A DNA stretch of 64,000 nt, from assembly GCF_003269295.1 (NCBI RefSeq), contig NZ_QLTT01000001.1, forward strand, positions 763,635-827,634. The letters are read 5' to 3'. Of this stretch, positions 1-9,154 are shown one piece after another. The translations under genes and the position numbers were made by a program. The DNA is from Lentzea atacamensis (GTDB lineage Bacteria > Actinomycetota > Actinomycetes > Mycobacteriales > Pseudonocardiaceae). The first letter of the stretch is position 1. The number at the start of each line of letters is the position of its first letter. The notes beneath the pieces are model-generated. The model ran no database searches and was not told the DNA's origin. It saw only the letters and a list, made by a program, of their open reading frames with translations.

Positions 1-1
1 C

Positions 2-169
2 GACCTGGCCGTGCCGGTGTGGCTGAACGCCGGGGTGAACACGATCAGGTTCACCTCGAAGGAACTGCCCAACTGGGACGGCAGGAGGTACAACGAGTAC
101 GGCCAGCGCTCGAAGTACGCCCCGGAAATCGACTACGTGACGGTCGCTCCGGTGGTGGGCCGCTCCTGA
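2..169 (+). CDS. C-terminal end of a secreted protein with a CBM6/CBM35-like module (5' partial)
   Basis: Only the last 55 codons are in the window; the frame is open from base 2 to the TGA at 167-169. Visible residues include NAGVNTIRFTS and, close to the end, APEIDYVTVAP. A glycine-asparagine turn, a beta strand and a terminal IDY strand are typical of the end of CBM6/CBM35 galactose-binding beta-sandwich modules in secreted actinobacterial polysaccharide-degrading enzymes. The catalytic part, if any, lies outside the window, so the enzyme class cannot be named. The setting among glycoside hydrolases supports a carbohydrate-binding role. Confidence 0.6.
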   Translation, partial: DLAVPVWLNAGVNTIRFTSKELPNWDGRRYNEYGQRSKYAPEIDYVTVAPVVGRS

Positions 170-180
170 TCAGCGGCGGT

Positions 181-220
181 TTCGAAAAGTTTCCACGCGT
201 TTCGAAAATGAATTCGAAAA
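181..220. repeat. Three TTCGAAAA octamers upstream of the SGNH hydrolase gene
   Basis: The octamer TTCGAAAA begins at 181, 201 and 213. The first copy continues into AGTTTCC and so resembles the GAAA-N-TTTC elements reported for xylan-regulated Streptomyces promoters. A regulatory role is inference only. Confidence 0.35.
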
Positions 221-229
221 CGCCGGCGA

Positions 230-259
230 TTGACGCTCCTTCACGCATGCTCCTACGTT
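230..259 (+). promoter_or_regulatory. Candidate promoter of the SGNH hydrolase gene
   Basis: TTGACG at 230-235 and TACGTT at 254-259 are separated by 18 bases. This is a good sigma-70-like pair about 35 bases before the start codon. The downstream element overlaps an inverted repeat. Confidence 0.4.
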
Positions 260-270
260 GATCTTTCAAC
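257..270. promoter_or_regulatory. Inverted repeat overlapping the -10 region (candidate operator)
   Basis: GTTGATCTTTCAAC is GTTGA and TCAAC around a 4-base centre, placed on the -10/+1 of the candidate promoter. The 10-mer GATCTTTCAA also occurs at 20257-20266 ahead of the GH53 operon. Confidence 0.35.
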
Positions 271-294
271 TCCCGTTCCGAGAGGACGTGGAAG

Positions 295-1524
295 ATGCGC
301 AGGCGTTTGTTCCTCGGCCTGGCCGCCACCGGCGTGCTCACCCCCGCTGTGGCCCAGGCCGAGGCGACCGGGCGAACCGGCTGGGCCGGTACCTGGACGT
401 CGATGCCACAGCTGTGCGAACCGCACAACATGCCGCCTCCCCCGTTCACCCAGGACGGCCTGGTGCTGGCCGATGCCACGCTGCGCCAGACCGTCCGGGT
501 GACGGTGGGAGGACGGCGGATGCGGTTGCGCTTCTCCAACGCGTTCGGCGGCGCGGTGCTGCCGATCACCGCGGTCACCGTCGCGCTGCCGAAGGACGGC
601 CGCGCGGGTGTCAGCGCGATCCAGCCGAGCACCGTGCGGCGGGTGACGTTCAACGGGCGGTCCTCTGTGGACGTTCCGAAGGGCGCGCTGATGGTGTCCG
701 ATCCGCTGGACTTCCCGCTGAAGCCCGGCATGAACCTCACGGTGACCGCCTATCTCGCGCGCGGGCAGGCGTCCAATGACATCACCTCGCACCCCGGTTC
801 CCGCACCACCTCCCACCTGCTGGCGGGCAACCACGTCGAGTCAGCGGACCTCGTGGGCTCCACACCGACCGACCACTGGTACTTCCTCAGCGGCATCGAG
901 GTGCTCTCGACCGCCTCTGCCGTCGTGATGATCGGCGACTCGCTGACCGACGGCCGGGGCTCCACCACCAACGGCAACGACCGCTGGCCCGACCAGCTCC
1001 TGGACCGCATGCCGCCCGGTGTCGCGGTGCTGAACCAGGCCGCGGGCGGCAACCGCGTGCTCAACGACGGTCTGGGGCCGAGCGTGCTGGCGCGCCTGGA
1101 CCGCGATCTGCTGGCACAGAGCGCAGTCCGGTGGTCGATCCTCTTCGAGGGCGTCAACGACATCGGCACGGCCGCGACGACGGAAGCCGCCCAGAAGCAG
1201 GTGGCCGACGACCTGATCGCCGGCTACCAGCAGATCGTCGACCGGGCGCACGCGCGCGACATCAAGGTGTACGGCGCGACGCTGACCCCGTTCGGAGCCA
1301 GCTTCTACGACGAGGGCTTCCGCGAGGAGGCAAGGCAGACCGTGAACCGGTGGATCCGCACCAGCCGCCGCTTCGACGCGGTCATCGACTTCGACGCCGC
1401 TGTCCGCGACCCGGCCAACCCGCGGCAGCTCGTCGCCGCCGCGGATGTCGGCGACCACCTGCATCTCAACCCGACGGGCTACCGGATGCTCGCCGAAGCA
1501 GTTCCCCTGCGGCTGTTCCGTTAG
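295..1524 (+). CDS. Secreted SGNH/GDSL-family esterase
   Basis: A 409-residue exported hydrolase. The leader begins MRRRLFLG and ends around AVAQA, resembling a twin-arginine or Sec signal. A beta-rich N-terminal region of about 190 residues precedes the SGNH fold: block I GDSLTDG with nucleophile Ser216, a GGN block, and the C-terminal GDHLHLNPTGY with the Asp387/His390 pair. The family deacylates esters, often polysaccharide acetyl groups; the exact substrate is unknown. ATG 295 follows a purine-rich GAGAGGACGTGGAAG. The gene has its own promoter and inverted repeat and is followed 7 bases later by a degraded epimerase gene. Confidence 0.8.
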   Translation: MRRRLFLGLAATGVLTPAVAQAEATGRTGWAGTWTSMPQLCEPHNMPPPPFTQDGLVLADATLRQTVRVTVGGRRMRLRFSNAFGGAVLPITAVTVALPKDGRAGVSAIQPSTVRRVTFNGRSSVDVPKGALMVSDPLDFPLKPGMNLTVTAYLARGQASNDITSHPGSRTTSHLLAGNHVESADLVGSTPTDHWYFLSGIEVLSTASAVVMIGDSLTDGRGSTTNGNDRWPDQLLDRMPPGVAVLNQAAGGNRVLNDGLGPSVLARLDRDLLAQSAVRWSILFEGVNDIGTAATTEAAQKQVADDLIAGYQQIVDRAHARDIKVYGATLTPFGASFYDEGFREEARQTVNRWIRTSRRFDAVIDFDAAVRDPANPRQLVAAADVGDHLHLNPTGYRMLAEAVPLRLFR

Positions 1525-1531
1525 GACGGCC

Positions 1532-2483
1532 ATGCGAGTCGTCGTCGTTGGCGGAAGCGGGCACATCGGCACGTTCCTCGTGCCCCGGCTGGTGCGAGCC
1601 GGCCACGAAGTGATCAACATCAGCCGCGGCGTCCGCGGCGCCCACCTCGACGCGCCCGAGTGGGAGCAGGTGCGTCGCGTCGTCGCCGACCGGCAGCGGG
1701 AAGACGAGGAAGGCACCTTCGGCGACCGGGTGGCCGGCCTGGCGCCGGACGTCGTCGTCGACCTGGTCTGCTTCACGCTCGACTCGGCCACCGCTCTGGT
1801 CGACAGCCTTCGCCGCCGGGCCGGACACCTGCTGCACTGCGGCTCGATCTGGCGCCACGGCCCCAGTCACCACGGGCCGATCTCCGAGACCTCCGGCACC
1901 CGCTCCGGTCGGCGAGTACGGCATCCAGAAGGACCGCATCGCCCGGATGCTGAAGGAGGAGACCGCCTCCCTACCCCTGGGCACATCGTCGGTCCCGGCT
2001 GGCCACCGATCGGTCCGCTGGGAAACCTCGACCCCGCGGTCTGGCACGCGCTGTCGGCCGGGCACCCGTTGCGGATACCCGGCATCGGCGCCGAGCTGAT
2101 GCACCACGTCCACGCCGACGACGTCGCACACGCCTTCGAACAAGCCGTGGCGCACAGGGACACGGCGGCGGGCGAGGACTTCAACATCGTCGCCCCCCAC
2201 CGCGCTGAACGTCCGCGGGTACGCCCACGCGGCCGCGGGCTGGTTCGGGCAGACCGCGTCGCTGGAGCCGGTGAGCTGGGAGGAGTTCCTCCGGACCACG
2301 ACGCCGGAGCACGCGGCGACCAGCTGGGAGCACCTCTACCGCAGCCACTGCATCAGCATCGAGAAGGCCAAAGCCCTGCTCGGCTGCGCACCGCGCTACG
2401 AACCCGGTCCGGCCGTGCTCGAATCAGTCCGCTGGCTGATCGAACACGACGAGCTGGAGGTGGCCCGGCCGCTCGTCGTCTGA
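1532..2483 (+). pseudogene. NAD-dependent epimerase/dehydratase, disrupted by three frameshifts
   Basis: ATG 1532 opens a Rossmann-fold protein with the N-terminal GGSGHIG nucleotide-binding loop. Homology runs to the end, but only by changing frame three times. Near 1898-1905 the frame shifts so that PVGEYGIQKDRIARML becomes readable. Near 1971-1976 about 13-14 bases seem to be missing before PGHIVGPGWPP. Near 2200, one extra C in a C run leads to ALNVRGYAHAAAGW, continuing to TGA 2483. Two lesions sit in C runs, so sequencing error is possible. Intact relatives are extended SDR proteins of about 320 residues with unassigned sugar substrates. The gene converges on the GH78 gene, ends 9 bases apart. 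Confidence 0.75.
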
Positions 2484-2492
2484 CGGAACACC

Positions 2493-5400
2493 TCATGCCT
2501 TCCCGGTGAACGTCCACCTTCCGTGCGGCGCCGACACCACCGGCTTGCCGGGCACGTGCACCTCGGCGGTGGAGCCCACCGGCACGTCGACGGTCAGCCG
2601 CAGCACGCCGTCGACCTTGGCCCATGCCACACCGATGCGTCCGCGCACGCTCTCGAACTCCAGCCGTGCCCAGGAAATGGTGGTGGCGTTGGGCTTGACG
2701 GTGAACGTCCGGTAGCCCGCGTCACCCGGCACCAGCCCGGCGACGTGCTCGTAAAGCCATTGCGCCACAGTGCCTTTGAAGTAGTGGTTGCGAGAGCGGG
2801 TGCCGGTGTCCCACATCTCCCACATGGTGTCGGCTCCGTTCGCGAACCAGTGTCCCCAGCTCGGGTACGACCGTTCGGTGGCCATGGCGTGCGCGACGTC
2901 GGCGTGTCCGTTGTCGCTCAACGCCTTCAGCAGCACGCTCGCGCCGAGGCAGCCGACGTTGACGTGGTTGCCGCCGGCCTTCACCTCGGCCGCGAGCCGG
3001 TCCGCGACGGCCTGGACCGAACCGGCGGGCACCATGCCGAACGCGAGCGGGATGGCGTTGGACGTCTGCCGGTAGTCAGGATCCCTGGCCGTGCGGTAGT
3101 AGCCGCTCGGATCGAGGAAGGTCCTGTTGAACACCGACAGCAGGCTCGCGGCGACTTCCCGGTACTGCGGCACGGGTTTGCCGATCACGTCACCGAGCTC
3201 GGCGGCGTGCAGCAGAGCGCGGTACAGGTACGCCGTCGCGGTCAGCCTCGTGTCCTCCGGCGGCAGGCCACCGGATCCGGGCGGCAGGAAGTCGCCGAGC
3301 GCGGTGACGGCGAGCCCGTCCCTGAGCCTGCCGATCTCCCAGTCGAGGTAGCGGGTGAGCACCGGCCAGTGCTGCGCGGGCAGCCGGTCGTCGCCGTAGA
3401 TCCGGTACATCTCCCGCAGCACGAACGGGTACACGGTCGTCCACTCCGGCGCCGGCGCGAGCTCGCGGTAGCCCCAGCCGCCGCTCGGCACGATCACCGG
3501 CAGCTGGCCGGCCGCGTCCTGGCTGTCCGCGAGGTCGCCGAGCCACTTGGTGAAGAACTTCGCCATGCCGAACTCGGCGAGCATCGACGGCGCGCCTACC
3601 TGCGCGTCTCCGGTCCAGCCGTTCTTCTCGTAGGTCGGAGTGTCGGTCGGGATGCCGTGCAGGTTGTTGAGGACCGTGCGGCGCATCGCGGCGTCGTACT
3701 GCTCGAACAGCGGCTCCGAGCACCGGAACGTGCTCGCTCGCGGCACGTCCGAATGCACGACCCGGCCGACCAGTCGTGGTGCGGCGATCAGGCCGGTGAC
3801 CTCGACGTACCGGAAGCCCTTGTAGGAGAACTTCGGTTCCCACGTCTCCTCGCGCCCCGCGCAGACGTACTCGTCGAGCTGGATGCGGTTGCCGGTCACG
3901 TGACCGTTCTCCATCCGCACCGTGCCGTCGGGGTTGAGCGTCTCGCCGTGCTTGAGCCGGACCGTCGTGCCCGCGGGCGCGTTCACGGTGAGCTGCGTCC
4001 AGCCGGACATCGTGCGGCCCATGTCGGCGACGAACACGCCGGGCCTCGGGGACGTGATGGCCGGCGTGACCGACTCGATCACGCGGATCGGTTCGTGTTC
4101 CTGGGCTTTCAGCGTGCCCTTCGGAGCGCGCCTGACCGGTGCGGACTGCCAGGCGCGGTCGTCGAAGCCGGGCTTGGCCCAGTCTTTCGGGGCCAGGCGG
4201 GCGTCGTAGGTCTCGCCGGTGTAGAGCGAGTTCGACACCGTGGGACCGTCGGTGAGCCGCCACGACTCGTCCGAGGCGATGATCGTGCGCGTGCCGTCCG
4301 GGTGCTCGATCTCCAGCTGTGCCAGCAGTTTCGGCTCGTCGTGCCACGGCGGCTTCTCCCACCGCCACACGTTCGGCGTCTTCATGCCGTAGAACCCGCG
4401 CCCCAGCGTCACACCGATCGCGTTGCGACCGGGCCGGACGAGCGCAGTGACGTCGTGCGTCGCGTACAGCACGGTGTTGTCATAGTCGGTGAAGCCGGGA
4501 TCGAGCACCCTGTCACCGACGCGCCGGCCGTTGATCTCGGTCTCGTGGTAGGCCAGCCCGCTGACGTACAACCTCGCGCGCCTGACCGGCTTGCCGAGGC
4601 TGAACTCCTTGCGCAGCAACGGGGCGGGCTGCTCCTTGACCGTCACGTTCGAACCCCACGGCCCTTGCCCGTAAGGGTCGAGCACGGTCGCCGGGGTCCA
4701 CGCGCTGTCGTCGAAGTCCGGTGCCTGCCAACCGGTTTGCTCGGTGTCGGCCACCTTCCAGCCGGGCCCGGTGACGATCTCGCGCTGCCCGTCCGGCAGG
4801 TCCACGATCAACCGCACCAGCAGTCCAGCCGGCCCAGCCGACCGGTTCGTGGCGCGCACGGCGAGCACGATTCGCCGGCCTTGGACCAGCCGCGTGACGT
4901 CGGCGCGTTGGCCGACCTTCCACACGTCCGTCTGCTCCGGCACGTGCAGCGCCTCGGACCCGTTGACGTACAACGTGAAGTCGTCGTCCGCGGTAGCGAC
5001 AAGCCTCGCCCTGACCGCGTCGGCGGGCAGGTCGACGCGGGTGCGGAACCACCGGCTCTGCGGCGGCGTGGTGGCCGACCAGATCCACGAGGCACCCGTG
5101 AAACCGATCGAGGTGTCCGGCGCGCCGATCCACCGCGCCTGCCACGGCGTGCCGAGCAGCGCGGTCTCCCACCAGCTGTCCGTGCTCCACGCAGAGGGCC
5201 TGCCGGCACCGTCCCACACCCGCACCCGCCAGTGGTAACGCGTGCGTGGCCTGAGCGCCTTGCCGCCACAGGGAATCCCGGTGGTGCGGTCGGAGCTGAC
5301 CTTCCCGGACTGCCACACGTCGGCACGACCGGGCGCGGTGCCGACCTCGACCTGGTAGGCCGTCTGCCGCGCACCGGTGCCACCCGCCTCGAGCACCCAG

Positions 5401-5573
5401 CCCAGCCGCGGCGCCGTGACATCCGTGCCCAGCAAGGTCTCCGCGTACTCGACGGTGGTGCGCACGACCCGCAACCCGCTTGCCTTCTCCTCCTCGGCCT
5501 GCGCCACCCCGACCGGCAGCGCCGTCGCGGAAAGCCCCGCCGCCGATGTCTTCAGGAACACCCGTCGCCGCAC
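2493..5573 (-). CDS. Secreted GH78 alpha-L-rhamnosidase
   Basis: A 1,026-residue enzyme predicted to remove terminal alpha-L-rhamnose from rhamnogalacturonan, glycosides or rhamnose-capped side chains outside the cell. The leader begins with RRRVFLK and an alanine-rich stretch (twin-arginine type). Concanavalin-like beta domains precede an (alpha/alpha)6 barrel with the family signature DTPTYEKNGWTGDAQ. Asp644, Glu649 and Asp656 align with the acidic triad of characterised GH78 enzymes, and TMWEMWD further on holds the likely general base. The start is GTG 5573, with GGTGGAG nine bases upstream. It has a private regulatory region with two near-palindromes, suggesting LacI-type control different from motifs A and B. 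Confidence 0.9.
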   Translation of the reverse strand: MRRRVFLKTSAAGLSATALPVGVAQAEEEKASGLRVVRTTVEYAETLLGTDVTAPRLGWVLEAGGTGARQTAYQVEVGTAPGRADVWQSGKVSSDRTTGIPCGGKALRPRTRYHWRVRVWDGAGRPSAWSTDSWWETALLGTPWQARWIGAPDTSIGFTGASWIWSATTPPQSRWFRTRVDLPADAVRARLVATADDDFTLYVNGSEALHVPEQTDVWKVGQRADVTRLVQGRRIVLAVRATNRSAGPAGLLVRLIVDLPDGQREIVTGPGWKVADTEQTGWQAPDFDDSAWTPATVLDPYGQGPWGSNVTVKEQPAPLLRKEFSLGKPVRRARLYVSGLAYHETEINGRRVGDRVLDPGFTDYDNTVLYATHDVTALVRPGRNAIGVTLGRGFYGMKTPNVWRWEKPPWHDEPKLLAQLEIEHPDGTRTIIASDESWRLTDGPTVSNSLYTGETYDARLAPKDWAKPGFDDRAWQSAPVRRAPKGTLKAQEHEPIRVIESVTPAITSPRPGVFVADMGRTMSGWTQLTVNAPAGTTVRLKHGETLNPDGTVRMENGHVTGNRIQLDEYVCAGREETWEPKFSYKGFRYVEVTGLIAAPRLVGRVVHSDVPRASTFRCSEPLFEQYDAAMRRTVLNNLHGIPTDTPTYEKNGWTGDAQVGAPSMLAEFGMAKFFTKWLGDLADSQDAAGQLPVIVPSGGWGYRELAPAPEWTTVYPFVLREMYRIYGDDRLPAQHWPVLTRYLDWEIGRLRDGLAVTALGDFLPPGSGGLPPEDTRLTATAYLYRALLHAAELGDVIGKPVPQYREVAASLLSVFNRTFLDPSGYYRTARDPDYRQTSNAIPLAFGMVPAGSVQAVADRLAAEVKAGGNHVNVGCLGASVLLKALSDNGHADVAHAMATERSYPSWGHWFANGADTMWEMWDTGTRSRNHYFKGTVAQWLYEHVAGLVPGDAGYRTFTVKPNATTISWARLEFESVRGRIGVAWAKVDGVLRLTVDVPVGSTAEVHVPGKPVVSAPHGRWTFTGKA

Positions 5574-5597
5574 GTCGTCTCCACCTTCGTCGCTGGA

Positions 5598-5609
5598 TGA
5601 AACGTTTCA
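5598..5609. promoter_or_regulatory. Perfect palindrome TGAAACGTTTCA (candidate LacI-type operator for GH78)
   Basis: A 12-base perfect palindrome with a central CG, 25 bases before the GH78 start codon. Its core matches the site at 5697-5710. Two spaced copies suggest cooperative or looping repression. Confidence 0.55.
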
Positions 5610-5673
5610 ATTCCTGAGGTGCCAGCCAGGGTCGTTGGGTTTGGCGGAGCGCGTCAAGACGTTCGGTGCAAGC

Positions 5674-5691
5674 CTGTCCACAACTGGACAG
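5674..5691. promoter_or_regulatory. Inverted repeat CTGTCCA-CAAC-TGGACAG
   Basis: Seven-base perfect arms around four bases, between the two GH78 palindromes. The TGTCC-N6-GGACA core recurs at 27433-27448 before another minus-strand glycosidase gene. Confidence 0.4.
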
Positions 5692-5696
5692 CCGGG

Positions 5697-5710
5697 TTGA
5701 AACGCTTCAA
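5697..5710. promoter_or_regulatory. TTGAAACGCTTCAA, second candidate operator for GH78
   Basis: A 14-base near-palindrome (TTGAA and TTCAA arms) about 100 bases upstream of the first site and sharing its AAACGnTTCA core. Confidence 0.5.
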
Positions 5711-5862
5711 TAGCCGTTGCGAGCGGGCATGCGAAGCAGGCTGCGGCGGTTGCGTTCGCACCGTCGGTTGCGATTTCCAGCGGAGGGTCGCCGGGTATGC
5801 GGGACGTCACCTTGCGCGGGCGGTGACGGGCCGGGTCATTTCATCGCCGCTTCGCGACGATT

Positions 5863-5987
5863 GCGATTGGGGCTTGACTTCGGGGCCGTTGCGAGGCGCT
5901 GGTCGGCCTGTAAAAGCCGGGCATGTAAAGCGCCTGGCCGATCCGAACACGGATAGCGCCTCGCACCCAAAGTCAAGCGCCAATCGC
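5863..5987. repeat. Nested inverted repeat of about 125 bp (structured RNA or MITE-like element)
   Basis: Outer arms 5863-5880 and 5970-5987 match at 17 of 18 positions. Inner arms 5891-5900 and 5955-5964 match perfectly at 10 positions. The interior adds a further weak pairing of GGTCGGCC with GGCCGATCC. It sits in the roughly 420-base stretch 5711-6131 that has no convincing gene. It could fold as a long hairpin transcript or be a small non-autonomous mobile element; no target duplication was identified. Confidence 0.5.
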
Positions 5988-6131
5988 CAGCGTACGTGGG
6001 CACGTTTGTCGGGTCGGGTTGCGCCCTTACCGGTTGCACGACAGCGCATTGCCCTTTACGGCTCGCTCCGCTTCGCCGCGAGGCGGGGAAGATCATCGCC
6101 CAGCGTCGTGCACTACTCCTGACGCCCGCCG

Positions 6132-6431
6132 GTGGAGGTCTCCTCACCGCGAGTGCGTCGGATCCGTGAAGATGATGTGCTGGTCCGGCAGGGCGTCGTT
6201 GAGCGCCCACAGCCAAGAACACCGACGAGATGGAGGCGAATCATCACCAACTCCACTGTGGACGGTGTGCTGGCCGCGGTGTTCGCGTTGCTGGTGATCA
6301 TCGTGATCGCCGACGCGATGCGGGTGTGGCGCAACGCCCTGCTCGGCCGCACGTCGCCGACCACCGAGACGCCGTACGTGGCGTCGGCTCTGCCGGCACC
6401 GTCCGAGCTGGCCGGTCTCGGCTCACGGTGA
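6132..6431 (+). pseudogene. Carbon starvation protein CstA, C-terminal remnant
   Basis: From about 6238 the frame encodes IITNSTVDG, one hydrophobic helix (VLAAVFALLVIIVIADAM) and VWRNAL, then PTTETPYVASAL. As I know the family, this matches the last transmembrane helix and polar tail of actinobacterial CstA peptide/pyruvate transporters. Just upstream, another frame reads KNTDEMEA, which I would expect immediately before this helix, suggesting a frameshift near 6240. The rest of CstA is absent. The first 30 codons of the open frame look non-coding. The end overlaps the convergent SARP gene by 9 bases. A genuine 99-residue membrane protein is the alternative. Confidence 0.45.
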
Positions 6432-9131
6432 CGGTTCGGTGCGCCGGGTCTCCGACGGTGAGGCCCGGCGCGATGCCGGCAGCTCGACCACGCCGAGCCG
6501 ACGGTGGATCGTCCTGGCCGCGTCCCGGTGGGCCGCGGCCGGCTCCGCGTCGGGCAGCAGCTCCGAGATCACCAGGTGGAACAGCGCCACGTGCCGGAAA
6601 TCCCTGACCTCCTCTGCCAGGCGCAGACCGTCCTCGAAGGTCCGCAACGCCGACGAGAACCGGCCGGTGGCCCGCAGCACCGATCCCACCGTGTACAGCG
6701 CGGCGACCTGTGCGGCGGACAACGGCAGGCTCGCGTGCAGCGCCAGCGCCTCCCTCGCCGGCGCCAGGGCCTCTGCCGCCTTGTTCTGGCACAGCAACGC
6801 GTTCGCCAGCCGGTCGAGCACCGCGGCCTGGGCGCGGAGATCACCTGTCGCACGGGTGATCTCCAGCGCCTCCTGGATCCGTTCCCTCGCGTCGGTGAAG
6901 TTGCCGGTCGCGGCGAGGCAGTAGCCGAGGTTCGCCCTCGCCCTGCCCTCTACCTCACCGCGGGCCAGCCGCACGGCGCGCTGCGTCTCCCGGACGGCGG
7001 CCTCCAGCTCTCCGAGGTCGGCGAGCGCGGCTCCCTCGCTCGTGAGCAGCCGCGCCTCCGCCTCGACGTCACCGCGGGCGGCCGAGAGGCCCGCGCGGCA
7101 CACCTTCACCCGGTCGACGACGTTGCCGTTCTGCGCGTAGAACGCGTCGAGGCACAGGGCCAGCTGCCACGTGCGCCACTGGTGACCGGCCTCCAGCAGC
7201 AGGCGCAGGTTGTGCTCCTCCAGCTCGAACCACTCCATCGCCGACCGGTAGGAGGTGAGCTCGGGGAAGCTCGCCGGACGGTGCACCGGCGTCGCGACCG
7301 GCTCCGGCTGGTCGGACAGCAGCGCACGGGCGGCGTCCGCCACGTGGAGGTAGTAATCGGACAGCCGCTCGACGCTCACGCTGTTGTCCTCGCCGGCGAC
7401 GAGCTGCCGGGTGAACAGGCGCACCAGGTCGTGCCACACGTAGCGGTCCGGTGTGGACTCGTGCAGCAGGCTCGCCGACGCGACGGTGCGCAGGTGGGTG
7501 CGCGCGGTCACCACGTTCACGTCCAGCAGGGCCGCCGCGGCGTAGCTGTCGATGTCGGTGCCGGGGTGCAGGCCGAGGCCGCGGAACGTCCGCGCCGCGC
7601 CTTCCGGCAGCTCCCGGTAGCTCACCGCGAGCGCCGACTGCACACCCCGGCCCTGTTCGGGCAGGGTGAACGCGGCGAGCCTGCTCTGCTCGTCGCGCAG
7701 CTCGTCGACCAGCGCCTGGATCGTCCACCTGGGACGGGACGCCAGGCGCGCGCTCACGATCCGCAACGCGAGCGGGAGGCCGTCGCACAGGTCGATCAGC
7801 TCGGTGGCCGCCGCGGGCTCCGGCTCGGTCCGATGCCGGCCGAGACCCGCGGTCAGCAGCTCCGCCGCCGTGTGGTCGTCGAGCGTGCCGACGCCGAGCA
7901 CGGCGGCGCCCTCGGTCACGACGAGGTCGTCGAGGCCGTGCCTGCTCGTGACGAGCACCAGGCAGCGCGGCGAGCCCGGCAGCAGCGGCCGCACCTGCTC
8001 GACCGACCTGGCGTTGTCCAGCACCACGAGCACACGCCGGTGCGCCAGCAGTGACCGGTACTGGGCGGCCAGTGCGTCCAGGCCACCGGACAGGCGCACG
8101 TTCTCCACCCCGAGCGCCCGCAGGAAGCCGACGAGCGCGGTCTTCGCCTCCAGCGGTTTGCGCTCGGCGAACCCGCGCAGGTCGATGAACAGCTGGCCGT
8201 CGGGGAACCGGTCCGCCACCCGGTGCGCCCAGCGCAGGGCGAGTGCGGTCTTGCCGACGCCGGGCGGACCGGCCAGCAGGCCGATGCCCGCGTCCCCGAG
8301 CAGGCCGTCGAGCTGGGACAGTTCGGCGTCGCGGCCGACGAACCCGCGATGCTCGTGCGGCAGCTGCGCCGGAACCTGGACGGGTGGCCTGGCCGGGCGC
8401 GGCGACGGATCGACGTCCGTCAGCACGGCCTGGTGCGCGGCCCGCAGCTCGGGACCGGGATCGACGCCCAGTTCGTCCGCGAGCTGCGTGCGGGTGCGGC
8501 CGAAGAAGTCCAGCGCCTCCGCCTGGCGGCCCGTGCGGTGCAGTGCCAGCACCAGCCGCGCGACGAGCGGCTCGCGCAACGGGTGGTCGGCCACCTCCGC
8601 GCGCAGGCTCGTCACCGCCTCCGCAGCCCGCCCGAGCTCGATCAGCCGCGCGCCCAGCTGCTCGACGGCGGCGAGCCGCAGTTCGTCGAGCCGGCCCTCG
8701 TACGCCTCGTGCAGCCGCCTGCCCGGCACGTCCGCCAGGAACGGTCCGCGCCACAGCTGCAGCGCCGAGGTCAGCCTCTCGGCCGCGGTCGCGTCGTCGG
8801 CCTGCCACGCGCTGGTCACCAGGTCCTCGAAGCGGAACACGTCGACCGCGTGCCGGTCGCCCACGAGCGCGTAGCCGGGCGCGCGGGTCACCAGGTCCAA
8901 CGTGGACCCGAGCAGCTTGCGCAGCTGGGCGACGTGGCCCTGCAGCGCCGCCTTCGCCTGCGGTGGCGGGGCGCCGTCCCACACGAGCGACAGCAGCCGG
9001 TCACCCGAGACGACCCTGTTGAGCTCGAGTGCCAGCGCGGCGAGGACCGCCCGCCGCTTCGACGCGGCGAGCGGCACGGGCTCTTCGTCCCCGGCCACCA
9101 GCTCGACCGTCCCGAGAAGGTTGACGCGCAT
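6423..9131 (-). CDS. SARP/AfsR-family transcriptional regulator with NB-ARC and TPR domains
   Basis: A 902-residue cytoplasmic regulator starting at ATG 9131 (MRVNLLGTVELV), the usual start of an OmpR-like winged helix. Longer readings to 9434 overlap the divergent gene and lack the motif. Order: DNA-binding domain (about 1-95), bacterial transcriptional activation domain (to about 245), NB-ARC ATPase with Walker A GPPGVGKT (Lys294) and LVTSRHG sensor-like motif, then helical tetratricopeptide repeats to the end. Such proteins activate secondary metabolism or secretion genes by binding 11-bp-spaced direct repeats. Three such repeats lie between it and the divergent ESX-like operon, which is therefore a likely target. 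Confidence 0.85.
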   Translation of the reverse strand: MRVNLLGTVELVAGDEEPVPLAASKRRAVLAALALELNRVVSGDRLLSLVWDGAPPPQAKAALQGHVAQLRKLLGSTLDLVTRAPGYALVGDRHAVDVFRFEDLVTSAWQADDATAAERLTSALQLWRGPFLADVPGRRLHEAYEGRLDELRLAAVEQLGARLIELGRAAEAVTSLRAEVADHPLREPLVARLVLALHRTGRQAEALDFFGRTRTQLADELGVDPGPELRAAHQAVLTDVDPSPRPARPPVQVPAQLPHEHRGFVGRDAELSQLDGLLGDAGIGLLAGPPGVGKTALALRWAHRVADRFPDGQLFIDLRGFAERKPLEAKTALVGFLRALGVENVRLSGGLDALAAQYRSLLAHRRVLVVLDNARSVEQVRPLLPGSPRCLVLVTSRHGLDDLVVTEGAAVLGVGTLDDHTAAELLTAGLGRHRTEPEPAAATELIDLCDGLPLALRIVSARLASRPRWTIQALVDELRDEQSRLAAFTLPEQGRGVQSALAVSYRELPEGAARTFRGLGLHPGTDIDSYAAAALLDVNVVTARTHLRTVASASLLHESTPDRYVWHDLVRLFTRQLVAGEDNSVSVERLSDYYLHVADAARALLSDQPEPVATPVHRPASFPELTSYRSAMEWFELEEHNLRLLLEAGHQWRTWQLALCLDAFYAQNGNVVDRVKVCRAGLSAARGDVEAEARLLTSEGAALADLGELEAAVRETQRAVRLARGEVEGRARANLGYCLAATGNFTDARERIQEALEITRATGDLRAQAAVLDRLANALLCQNKAAEALAPAREALALHASLPLSAAQVAALYTVGSVLRATGRFSSALRTFEDGLRLAEEVRDFRHVALFHLVISELLPDAEPAAAHRDAARTIHRRLGVVELPASRRASPSETRRTEPSP

Positions 9132-9154
9132 CTGAAGTGAACTTCCGTCAGCAA

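Noticed and set aside
2523..5600. A 1,025-codon plus-strand frame
   Set aside because: It mirrors the GH78 gene exactly and has no recognisable domain or ribosome binding site.
6423..9131. SARP gene as a marker of an antibiotic cluster
   Set aside because: No polyketide, peptide or terpene biosynthesis genes lie anywhere in the window.
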